Below the pieces are notes generated by a model, which worked only from the letters and a program-made list of their open reading frames with translations, made no database searches and was not told the origin of the DNA. Shown piece after piece: positions 55,290 to 64,000 of a stretch of 64,000 nt of DNA (positions within the stretch are counted from its first letter, which is position 1; every line of letters begins with the position of its first letter). This DNA is from Chara braunii (lineage: Eukaryota > Streptophyta > Charophyceae > Charales > Characeae): NCBI GenBank assembly GCA_003427395.1, contig BFEA01000021.1:742148-806147 (forward strand), written 5' to 3'. Both the position numbers and the translations under genes were made by a program.

Positions 55290-56287
55290 TGTGGAAGAAA
55301 CGTGTTCAGGAAGGGATGAAGGGAGTGGCGGCCTTGTGAGTTGAGAGGAAAGTGTCGATTAGGCGAATGCTGGAGAAAAGATTGAATAATGTTGTGGTGG
55401 ACTCATGGACGAGGACGACGGTGATTTGAAGGTTGGAGACCCGCTTGAGGCGAGAGATGAAAGTGTCGTCGGCGATTAGATGGACGGGAATATGTTGTCG
55501 TAGTGAGTGAACATACTGGACGTAGCGGTCAGTGGGGCCATTTCAGCGAAGGGGGCGGAATTGGTCGATGTAATCATCGACGATCTTTTATGGGCAGAAG
55601 GTGGCTATGATCAGAGTAACCTACTCGAGGAAGGAGTGCGATGGCTGGCAGCTGAGTTGGCTGTTTGCGACTTCGGTGAGACACCAACGACCTTCGTTGA
55701 CGAGGAGTCATATACCGGCTATGGGTAGCCAGTGGATGACGGGGACGGTGTGGAGGTAGAAAGCTTGTTGGAGTTGGTTAAGAACGAGAGATACATCCTC
55801 ATTGGGGTTACCGGAAAATGTTGGCATGTCGTGGGCCCGAAATGTACGGGGGATTTCACCATAACTAGGGACGTGGGTAGCGAGTGTGTTGAAGTCGAGG
55901 GTGGGTGAGGCATCAACGAGGCAGGTGAAGTCATGTTGGGGGTTTGTTGGGAGGAAGGCATTCGGGGGATGTTGGGGGAGGGCGGGGTGTGACATGGCGG
56001 TGACCTTGGAATGGGTGGGCATTCGAAGGGAGGTGATGATCGATGAGGTAGAGATGGGAAGTGAGAGGGGAGGTGTGGGTACAAATTGGGTGCCGAGGGG
56101 ATGGTGCGGCAATTGGGTAATGAGAGGGGTGGAGAAGGGAGAAGGTGGGTGGGACACGCTAGTGGTGGCTGTTGGGATGGGGGCGGTAGAAGATGGGGTG
56201 GCGGATGTACCGGTGGTGGAGGTGGGAGTGGCTGATCGACCGGCGGTGGATTGCATCATGGTGAGGAGGCAGATGTTGGTGGGATAG
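55290..56287 (-). pseudogene. gag: Gypsy gag, N-terminal and capsid part
   Basis: From a Met at 56259 an open frame of 183 codons runs through a Ser/Thr/Pro-rich leader to DMPTFSGNPNEDVSLVLNQL, QQAFYLHTVPV. P-x-F-x-G followed by an aromatic/Leu helix is the usual start of plant gypsy capsid. Further parts (RYVQYVHSLRQHIPVHLIAD then RLKRVSNLQITVVLVHEST) appear in shifted frames with stops down to about 55330. The reading frame is broken several times. Confidence 0.7.
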
Positions 56288-56715
56288 ACTTCAAGTGCGG
56301 GTTGCTCTGCCGTGAAGTCACGAAGCAGGCTGTCTACGAATGGCGCTCATGTTGATGGTTGAGGAACCGCCCGGTATTGTGGAGGGAGAGGCCGGGGGCG
56401 AGGAAGTAGAAGTAGCGGTGGAGGCAACAACTGCAGCGGTGTTCTTTACGACCCAGGCGGCGACACGCAGAGAAGTCTTGGTGCGGGGGAGCATGGAAGA
56501 GAAGAAGATATGTGAATTTTGCAGGTTTTTTTTTTTGTATAAGATTGATTTTTTAATGCATTTTTAAAGAAAAAATTCAAAAAATTATGGGAAATTAATT
56601 GAAATCAAATTTTGAAAATTATGAAATAAACTAATTAAAAAATATATTTTTTTTATTTTATTGAATGGATTCGTGGTTATTTTAATGAATTAAAAATATT
56701 TAATATGGTTTTAAA
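56288..56715. other. Gypsy leader region, part 1
   Basis: Between gag and the family A insert. From 56570 the sequence is AT-rich and lacks coding sense. Confidence 0.5.
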
Positions 56716-57000
56716 CTAGGCTACCAGCCGGGCCGCCCAGGTCCCCGGTGTCCAGCCGGTGCAAGGACCAGCGAAGGCCCCAACAAAAAAAAAACAAAAA
56801 ACAAACAATCCAAAAAATCCCAAAAAAAACTATGTTATGAATAAAAATAAACTGAACAACTTTTGCCTCAGGGTCAAATCGAAATTCTTTACCAAATATA
56901 GAATAAAAAATATAATTTAAAAATATTTATTTCATTTTTATTATTTTACTGTTTTTTGGCCCGGCCGGGCAAGTGACCCCGGGCCACTCTGGTAGCCTAG
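56716..57000 (-). mobile_element. hAT-like MITE family A inside the gypsy leader
   Basis: Starts CTAGGCTACCAGCCGGGCCG and ends CCACTCTGGTAGCCTAG (285 bp). It is flanked by GTTTTAAA (56708-56715) and GTTGTAAA (57001-57008), 7 of 8 matching. It must be younger than the gypsy element or part of its ancestor. Confidence 0.93.
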
Positions 57001-59440
57001 GTTGTAAATAAATTTAAAATAAATTGAATTAATTAAATAAAGTTAAAGCAATTTCGTAAATTTAATTAAATTTTAAATAGCTTTAAAACAAATAATTAAT
57101 TTTAATGAGTTTAATTTTATTTAAAATGGATAAAAAAAAAGCTTAATTTTAAATAAATTTAATTAATTAAAATAAATTTAATTAATTTTAAATGGATTTA
57201 ATATGGACTAAAGCTAATTTGAAATTCAAATTATCTTAGTGTTACTTAAACCACTAGTATCTCCGAGCCTGTCTTTGCCGACCCTGAATTTCACTGCGCT
57301 CCAAGTTTGCCGAGTCTGGGTACCACTCCATTTCTTTCTGGTACTCTCACGGAAGAAAAAAAAAAAAAAAAAAAAAAAGTTGCGCCCGTGAAATCAGAAA
57401 AGAAGCAAAAAAAAAAGAAAACTAAACTAAGCTTTGGTCATAATTGCAGTTGTATACATTGTTCGAAGTGGTAGTGGGAGTGTTCCCTCAGTGAGGGCAT
57501 CTCAACCCCGTGGCCACGTTGTTAGATTCGAAAAAGGAACAAAAGGAAAGAAAAAATGGGCACACGGATCCGACCATGAAAATGGGTGGATACATTCCCC
57601 TAAGTGCCAGTGTGATGAGCGATCCTCTGACAAAACACAGCTTGAGCAGATCACGAATAGCATGAGCAAATCACGGATTCCACCCTACCTCGTTGGCAGG
57701 GGACTTATTAAAAAAAAAAAAAAAAAAAAAAAAACCAGTAACGTTCAAAATATGACCGCCTTACCTGTGAGGTGCATTCTGTGGAGGAAGGATGTGAGCA
57801 CGGCCTCCTGGACTACCCTGCTTGTCATCATTGTAATAGACAAAGCATTTTCTTTTCCTTTTTCTTTCACTCGCGAACACTATAAAGAATTGATTTAGGG
57901 GCTGTTTTGTTATGGTTTGTGAGGCTTTGGTGCTATGTGGAGTAGGTTATTCCAAGAACCATGGCACTCGGTTCCAGTAGGTGGACACAGTAGTCTGCAT
58001 AGGGTAGGAGGCTGTAGAGTGCCTATACTAGAGGGGAAACAAAGTTCCCCTCGGTCGGGGTGGGCGGAGAGTTCTAGGTCGTGGAGTAGGCCTGTGTATT
58101 AGGAAGTAGTGACCTTTAGAAGTAGGTAAAATAGTTGTTAACAAGTTGGAATGAAATTGCATTGAATGTAAGCGACAATGAAGAGTGTGGATACCCAAGA
58201 TATGAGTTTCATAAGCTAAACCGGCTGATGCTGCCGGTATAACTCCGGGTCGAATTGTGAGGTCCCCGACCTCATTTAAATCCTTTGAATCTGAATATTA
58301 AAAAAAAAAAAATCTGATTTATGGGACAATGTCGACCCTGTGTCCCACCCCTGATTTCTTCGGGAAGTGGCAAAACCTCATAATTTCCGAACATTGGGGA
58401 AGGTACTAGTGGTTTAATGGTTTTTAAATTGAATTTAGGTAATTGCCGATAAATTTTGAAAAAAGGATTATGATTTGCGAAATAATTGGAAAAAAAGTGA
58501 GAAAGAAAATGTAATAAAAAGGAAATAATAGGATTCGGGTTTATTTTCTAGTTGAGATTAAAAGAAAGATTGTAATTTAATTAAAGATTACAAAAAGAAA
58601 AAAAAATGTTTTGCGAATCAATCTTCTTTTGTAATGTAAAAAATGAGAGGAGAGAGTAAAAAAAAAAATTTGTGAAAAAGAAGTATTGTGATAATATAAG
58701 AGAAAAAAACTTTCAAAGAATAATGAGTCCCTAGGCTATCGCTATAGGTAGTGAAGGTGAATTGAAATAGTTTGAAAGATGATGAAAGATTTGAGCGAAT
58801 AATATAGTCTAGTTTATAGGATATCATACACGGGGGGGGGGAGCAAAGCGGGGTTGGGGAATGGGGGCGCACGGTGGGGGGGAGGGAACAAAAGCGGGAA
58901 GATTGTCGGGAGTCGGATGCAGGGAGGAGGAGAGTCGGGGTGGGGGGAAGGAGGGGAGGCAGCGCGTGGCGGGGGGGATATAGCGCGCATATGGGAAGTG
59001 GGGAATGAGGTGCACAGGGCAAGATGGTGTGGCGAGGGAGTAGTCGGACAGGATCAGAGGGAGCGTGGGGGGGGGGGGAGGGGGGCGCTTAACGAGGGGG
59101 TAGNGGGGGGGGAGAGAGAAGAAGAAGTAAGAAAAATAAAAAAATAGAAATTGCACGTACTTGGTCGTGACGTCGGCCAGGTTCAAGGTGAAGCTGCGAC
59201 AACGAGGAAGGTGCTGAAGTATATATCGAATGCTTGTCGAACATCACGACGTCGGAGCACGACAAAGATCACGACGAAGATGATCGTGGCGGAACTTGAA
59301 GATCACGGTCACAAGCACGACAGAGATGGCGAAGATGAAAACTCCTCGTTGGTGAGCGTGGCGAAGTCGCGTCCAGGCTTCATAAAGGTTCGATGCACCT
59401 CATCTTGATGATGAGCGGGGGGGAGGATTGCAAGACCGAC
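57001..59440. other. Gypsy leader region, part 2
   Basis: AT-rich to 57240; poly-A runs at 57356-57379 and 57711-57734. A plus-strand frame at 57434-57710 encodes an Arg/Lys/Ser-rich peptide ending in the second A run, possibly a retroposed transcript, with no parent recognised. G-rich low complexity lies at 58832-59115 with one N at 59104. A leader of more than 3 kb is unusually long, so other insertions are likely. Confidence 0.5.
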
Positions 59441-59449
59441 CCAATACCA
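59436..59449 (-). promoter_or_regulatory. Putative primer binding site of the gypsy element
   Basis: One base after the 5' LTR end on minus comes TGGTATTGGGTCGG. TGGTAT is shared with the iMet-type site but the rest is not, so the primer tRNA is unidentified or the site has decayed. Confidence 0.5.
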
Positions 59450-59450
59450 G

Positions 59451-59960
59451 TGTAACAAGGCGGAGACAGAGCAGCGAGGCTGGGAGAGGGAGGGAGAGTG
59501 AGAGCACACATACACGCTCGCTCAACTCGACGCAAACTCGACACGACTTGACGGGCGCAGACACAAAGTGGCAAAGTCTCAAAGTCGCGGTCTTGGATTC
59601 CTGAACACAATGTCGAGGCACAGTCACACTGAATACAAGCAATGAGGCTGAAAATTGGTTGCCCATATTGGGCTTAAGTCCGGTCTTAGGTATCAGACTC
59701 AAGTTCAGTCCTGAGGGCAGAAGTGCAAATTGGCTCAGGGATGAACTGAAAATCGAAGGTCTCAGTCTGGGCGCCGCCAGAATGCCGGATGACGCCAAGT
59801 ATCGAAATCCGAAACTGCCAAAAGAGAAATTTAAGAACGGGCGCTAACTGCAGAGGACGCCAACAGTCAGGGGCCTGAGAATAGAGACCCAAAAATGAAA
59901 TAGCAGCCTGCGGGTGGTAACTCGCAAACCAGGGATCGAGCTCTGGCTGAGTCCGTAACA
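59451..59960 (-). mobile_element. 5' LTR of the gypsy element (510 bp)
   Basis: On minus it starts TGTTACGGACTCAGCCAGAG and ends CGCCTTGTTACA. It is 11 bp longer than its partner, mainly from a small insertion near 59612. Confidence 0.93.
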
Positions 59961-59965
59961 CCAGT

Positions 59966-60885
59966 AACACCTTGAAGGTCAATATCTTGTAGATCTTGGT
60001 AGTGTTTTATGCTCTTGGTCACCCAAGAGCTTGGTATAACCTGCTTACTCACTAACCAATTCTCCCCCAACCCCTTTTCTTTCCCCTCCCCCCATCATCT
60101 CATCATCGTTTCTAACTCTACCACTTGGTGTAGCGAAGTGCCGACAAAAGCTTTCTATTTTTTTACCTAGTCGTGCTTCTTCACGACATACTTCGACCCC
60201 ATGGGGTTAACAAAATGCTCTCGAAATTTTTGAAAAATCTAACACTTAGTTTTCTCTTCACTCTCCTCCATCTTTTCTTTTTTTTTTAATTATTATTTTA
60301 TTATTTTTATAAAAAAAATAATTTATGGCATTTTAAAACTTAGTATGCTTCTCTCGGTCTCTCCTTCCTCTTGGCACATTTTTTACCCTATGAGGGGTAG
60401 GGAAATGCTACCGAAAATTTCAAAAATATATATATGATTTCTCTCCTCACCTTTTGCTTCTTTCTTTCTTTCTTTAGTTTTGTTATTTATTTTCTTTTAT
60501 TTTTATCTCAAAATTTTACTTTTTTTTTTCTTTTTTTTTTCCCTCCTTTCCTCCATGGTTGTTATATTACTATTTTGATTAGGTCGCCGCTACTCTACCT
60601 TAACCCCCTAAACTCCGACCAGGGTTTTCTTAGGGTTTTCATAGGCCTTAGGGTTCTCCTAACCCCCCTGCTTTCCCGCCTCCTCCCGTCGGGCACCTTG
60701 GACCCGAACGGATCCTCTCCCCTCGACCGGCTTCGCACCACCCTCTCACGTGCAACCCGCCGGTCACGGAGAGCGCTGACTCACTACTACCCACTCCGCT
60801 CCCGCGGTCCCCTCCCTCTCATTGGTGCGGCTCTTCCTCCACATACAAGCCTATCTCTTCCCTACCTCCTTCTCTACCTCCCGCC
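59966..60885. other. No gene recognised; AT- then pyrimidine-rich
   Basis: T-rich at 60420-60540, with AGGGTTTTC/CCTTAGGG-like motifs at 60620-60660. It may be the leader of the gag-like frame that follows, but no LTR or primer site was identified. Confidence 0.4.
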
Positions 60886-62129
60886 ATGTCTACTCCCATC
60901 CATCCACCGCACATGAACGATAGTACACCCGAGAAGATTATTGTGGCGCCATTCCTCTCTGAGACGCACATTCAACCAACAATTCTCGTTCAAGCCCTTA
61001 TGAACCATGAGACCATCCTCGCAGCTCTCCTCGCACCAATGCAAGTGCGCCTCGATGCGCTTGGACCTATACAGACCCACTTCAATGCGCTTGTCATTAA
61101 CGTTAACTGCCTCAAGGGATCTCCTCATCGTTCCCCCCACCACTGCCACACTCCATCATCTATCGGCTCCCAGTCCGGTTTCCCACGACTCCAAACACGA
61201 ATATGTGGTAGTTCCCCCTCCTCCGCGGCTCAGGCCCAACACTCACCCTCAACAGTGTTGGGTGATGCTACTGCTCAGACCACCTCATCTGTTGCGACAC
61301 CATTATCGGCCCATGCCGTTCTTGCCGCTTTGACGATTACTGTAAGCACTGCTTGCCAGACACCGGCAGCTGGCCAAGCAGACTCATCTACCCATCCCGG
61401 TGCTGCTTTCCAGCTCCCCGCACTAGTCGCTGCATTACGACTCACAATTCTCCCTCCCCCTACCATCTCCTCACTTCCCCCTTCCAAGGTACCCTCCCCG
61501 AACCCTCCACCTCCGACCTTGTGCACCCGTCAAGTGGTTACCTTGGAGGCCACTGTGGCCCAACTCCATGCGAAAATATTTACACTGAGACAGCCTCACC
61601 CTTCACAAGCTGCTCACTCTTCATCTTCCTTCACTACTCCTACTTCGGTCTTGCAAACTTGTTTCCCTCAACCTGCTCCTCCGCCTCTACCCTCCTACCT
61701 CGCCACTCCGTCACAACTGCCTGCGACCGTTGTCTCCACCTCAAAATCCGCGGGACCTTTCACCAGCGGCTATGACCCGCATCCTGCTCTCACTTCCACC
61801 CGTGAACTGACCTCGACTTTTGTCGCCACAGTGCAGGCTCCTCAATCTCTCTCCCTTCGCTGTCAGCACAGCGGTCCCCCCTTGTGTGCCTGTCGAATGT
61901 ACCCGACTATGATGGCACACTTCGCGTGTCACATTGATTGCAGAAAGTCACTCACACGCTGACACTGACGAACACTAGTAAGCAGTTGTGGTGCTCTCTG
62001 CTCGCAATTAAATTGCGAAGCGACGCTCTCATCACTGGGAATACCTATTACACCTATCGTACTCGCACAGGTGAGGCATCCATTTTCGTGGATTTCGCCG
62101 CCTTTCTTCATGACCGCTATGATGCTTGA
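60886..62129 (+). pseudogene. gag: Gag-like polyprotein of a further LTR retrotransposon
   Basis: A 358-codon open frame from Met at 60886 encodes a Pro/Ser/Ala/Thr-rich protein with a short helical start (ILVQALMNHETILAALLAPM). Near its end it shifts frame into LTNTSKQLWCSLLAIKLRSD, then TYRTRTGEASIFVDFAAFLH and DRYDA. The LW-x-SLL...W-x-x-F-x-x-x-F-x-x-RY/F pattern is like the capsid region of LTR retrotransposon Gag. It stops at about 62129 and no zinc knuckle or pol follows. This is a truncated, frameshifted copy; the family is uncertain. Confidence 0.55.
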
Positions 62130-62814
62130 CATGACACGACCGACGCCTTAGATAGGGTCACCCAAACCCGATGGCCCGGTGTCGCACTTTTTCCCAGTCG
62201 GGCCGCTTCAAGCGACCGGAAAGCCAACAGGCTGTCACGCAGGATTTTCAATGAGGTTGCAATAAATAAAATAAATTAAATAATGCAAATCCCTTCCTGT
62301 TGTGTGCGTCCGGCTTCGAGCGAGACCCTTCAATTGCGGTCTTCACCGGTCCCCGGTCTTAGGAATCTTTTATTTTGATTCGGAACAGCAGAAAATTATA
62401 CAAAATAATAACCATCAAATCATGGGGTGCTATGCATACATCAATTATGTCAATCTGATTTTGAGAACTGTGACAGAATCATCCAAGGAGACAATCATCA
62501 GGCAGAACCATGCAAGAAGCAAGACTGACTGACTCGAGCAACGACAGGAGCAATTGAATGAGGGAAGAATGAGAACTCATAATAGTCTCAGGGAGTACAT
62601 ACGGAGGAGAGCATGACCAACACCAATCAAGAGCCCTCACTCAACCCTCTGAACTTCTCTTTGTCTCTCACTTTGCTGTCCATCGTTTGGGTTTCTTGCC
62701 TTGTCTTTGTACTCTCTGAGGTTGTGGCTTCTGAATGTACAGCCAGCTGAAGCCTACCAATTCCAAACACTTCCAGCCAAGTCCCATGATACGGAAGTCA
62801 AGCATGACACAAAA
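62130..62814. other. No gene recognised
   Basis: Continues for about 80 bp with gag-like sense (DRVTQTRWPGVALFPSRA), then AT-rich with AATAAA-type motifs near 62261. If the minus-strand frame 62815-63321 is a gene, this is its 3' flank. Confidence 0.4.
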
Positions 62815-63321
62815 TTATTCCCATAGTGTGGGGAGATAGGGCTGAGAGAAAATACCCCTCCTGAGATGCGGAAACTCAGAGGGCTCGGTCATTGCCTCAT
62901 AATCAATCACTGCCGGCGATCTGTATTTCTTGGCCAAGTCCACCAGACCGCCCCAATAAGAGCCATCAGTAAGATAGTAGGGGACAGGAGTTCCAGGATA
63001 ATCCGTGAAGAGCTTAGGGCCGAAACTGTAGACGAGCTTTGTATTACCCTCTAGTCTCTCAGCTTTCCACTGCACATAACCGGCTGCTGCAACCCACACT
63101 GGATCAAAATGTGGATGAACCTCATTCCCTTTCTTTAGATAGATCCGCAGATCTTTGACCGTACTTTCTGCAAACTCTGTGAAAGCAATGAAGATTGACA
63201 GATCTTCTCGCTTGAAACCATCGATTCTGACATATTTGTAGGGAAAGCACTCTTTTAGGGCCAACCGGTTGAGGCTGTCGAGGACCTGCTGGTCAACCGT
63301 GATAGGGTTGATCTCTCTCAT
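62815..63321 (-). CDS. Hypothetical protein or exon, 168 codons
   Basis: MREINPITVDQQVLDSLNRL, then LALKECFPYKYVRIDGF, LSIFIAFTEFAESTVKDLRI, FDPVWVAAAGYVQWKAERLE and a C-terminal RGIFSQPYLPTLWE. Composition is balanced, with regular charged and aromatic residues and no low complexity, unlike the shadow frames around it. I do not recognise the family. The frame stays open upstream of the Met (GSYLPEH), with pyrimidines followed by TTGAG and GGTAG, so it may be a terminal exon with its acceptor near 63336. No signal peptide or membrane segment is evident. Confidence 0.5.
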   Translation of the reverse strand: MREINPITVDQQVLDSLNRLALKECFPYKYVRIDGFKREDLSIFIAFTEFAESTVKDLRIYLKKGNEVHPHFDPVWVAAAGYVQWKAERLEGNTKLVYSFGPKLFTDYPGTPVPYYLTDGSYWGGLVDLAKKYRSPAVIDYEAMTEPSEFPHLRRGIFSQPYLPTLWE

Positions 63322-63337
63322 ATGTTCAGGCAGATAG

Positions 63338-63739
63338 CTACCTCAAGATGGAAGGAAAAGGGTCAAGCGGACCATTCGCAGTGAAGTTGACAAGAACGAA
63401 GATTCGCCAACTTACAACCAATTCAAAGTGGAGTACTGGGTTCCAATCGGAAAAGCGAGCACACTAAGAAAATTGTATGCCGACGCCTGGGAAAAAAAAT
63501 GGAAAAAAACTCCGGGGCACGAGGAAGAGTATCAACATGTCACAACCGTTGCGTTTTCTTGGATGAGACAAACGAGGACGAATGTCTGCGAGTCCTCCAA
63601 AAAGTTTACCACCGGTCTTGTGATTCCTCTGAAAGTAAGAAAAAATGTGATTCCCGCCCTAGAAAACGGCGTTGGCGCTCAAACACAAAGCCTTTCCGGA
63701 GAAGGGAGCGGGCAGGAGGCTCCCTCATCGAGAGTGTGA
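63338..63739 (+). CDS. Hypothetical exon or gene fragment, 133 codons
   Basis: An open frame from about 63338 reads RKRVKRTIRSEVDKNEDSPT, YNQFKVEYWVPIGKASTLRK, LYADAWEKKWKKTPGHEEEY, then weaker sequence. The first Met is at 63428, but sense-like sequence starts before it, which suggests an exon. Two other frames over 63499-63920 also look partly protein-like (ECDGCRLFVRRTYCHAGLC), so a frameshift or intron may lie near 63560-63670. I recognise no family. It starts within 20 bp of the opposite-strand frame, so the two cannot both be complete genes as drawn. Confidence 0.3.
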   Translation, partial: LPQDGRKRVKRTIRSEVDKNEDSPTYNQFKVEYWVPIGKASTLRKLYADAWEKKWKKTPGHEEEYQHVTTVAFSWMRQTRTNVCESSKKFTTGLVIPLKVRKNVIPALENGVGAQTQSLSGEGSGQEAPSSRV

Positions 63740-64000
63740 TGGTTGTCGTCTTTTCGTGAGGAGAACGTATTGCCATGCTGGCCTGTGCATACCACGCTTG
63801 ACTCCATGGAATACATCGCTTAATGATTTGTGCTCTCTGGGTTACGCGCTTCAAATCAACAAGAGTTCTTCATCAATTTTCGACATTGAGCGTGGAGGCG
63901 TTTTGGTCGTCGTAGCATGACCTCGGGCTTTCGGTCCTGACCTTGATGTGACGCTTTTATTGTGACTTTTGTCTTTTACAGTGTGCAGACTTTCCTCTTC

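Larger units (their letters stand above)
51268..59960 (-). mobile_element. Complete-ended Ty3/gypsy retrotransposon (8.7 kb)
   Basis: Two LTRs in direct orientation (51268-51766 and 59451-59960) bound the element. A 5-bp target duplication CCAGT lies immediately outside, at 51263-51267 and 59961-59965. Read on minus, the order is 5' LTR, primer site, long leader, gag, zinc knuckle, protease, start of RT, integrase, minisatellite, polypurine tract, 3' LTR. Integrase follows RT, as in Ty3/gypsy. Most of RT, RNase H and the start of integrase are deleted, and gag and protease hold stops, so it cannot move by itself. By eye the LTRs differ at very roughly one position in eight, so it is old. Confidence 0.93.

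Noticed and set aside
57434-57898. 154-codon plus-strand frame in the gypsy leader
   Set aside because: Interrupted in sense by a poly-A run and no recognisable domain. Described only as a possible retroposed fragment.
60620-60660. Telomere-like AGGGTTTT/CCTTAGGG motifs
   Set aside because: Only scattered degenerate motifs with no tandem TTTAGGG array.

Overview
The window looks like nuclear DNA of a green plant or streptophyte alga with a large, repeat-rich genome. The evidence is a decayed plastid psbC (photosystem II CP43) insertion, five plant-type U6 snRNA-like sequences, two Ty3/gypsy elements (one a chromodomain-bearing chromovirus), hAT-type MITEs, SINE-like retroposons, a LINE remnant, and one host gene with introns of up to about 8 kb. 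There is no bacterial gene organisation. A charophyte such as Chara is a guess from the style of the chromovirus and the huge introns; the sequence does not prove it.

About 6.9-27.2 kb: one host gene on the minus strand. Five exons (25314-26273, 17715-17787, 16555-16660, 8064-8160, 6872-6967) join at good GT/AG sites with matching phases and encode a patatin-like (PNPLA, ATGL-like) lipid acyl hydrolase. The exon that should carry the nucleophile-elbow Ser (GxSxG) was not found, except for a weak candidate nearby at 23007-23061 that lacks the motif. The 3' end was not found either. Introns hold a broken chromovirus (10.5-14.5 kb), a psbC fragment split by a MITE (18.1-18.7 kb), palindromic mini-elements (21-22.6 kb), minisatellites and U6-like sequences.

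About 28.6-48.5 kb: very AT-rich and almost without genes, dominated by two related hAT-like non-autonomous families. Family A is about 280 bp with ends CTAGGCTACCAG. Family B is about 720-810 bp with ends CAGGGTTACC. Both make 8-bp target duplications, and four B copies lie head-to-tail in a TA microsatellite. A Nextera mate-pair junction adapter sits in the assembly at 29470-29507, so contiguity across that point is doubtful.

About 48.6-60 kb: a LINE C-terminal fragment, a Ty3/gypsy LTR with a tRNA-iMet primer site, then an 8.7-kb Ty3/gypsy element on the minus strand (51268-59960) with both LTRs and a 5-bp target duplication (CCAGT). It has lost most of RT, all of RNase H and the start of integrase. 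About 60-64 kb: a decayed gag-like ORF and two unrecognised, back-to-back protein-like ORFs.

I saw no defence system, CRISPR array or gene cluster. The most interesting content is the split PNPLA gene, the A/B hAT family relationship, the psbC fragment with its dissectable MITE insertion, and the U6-derived repeats.
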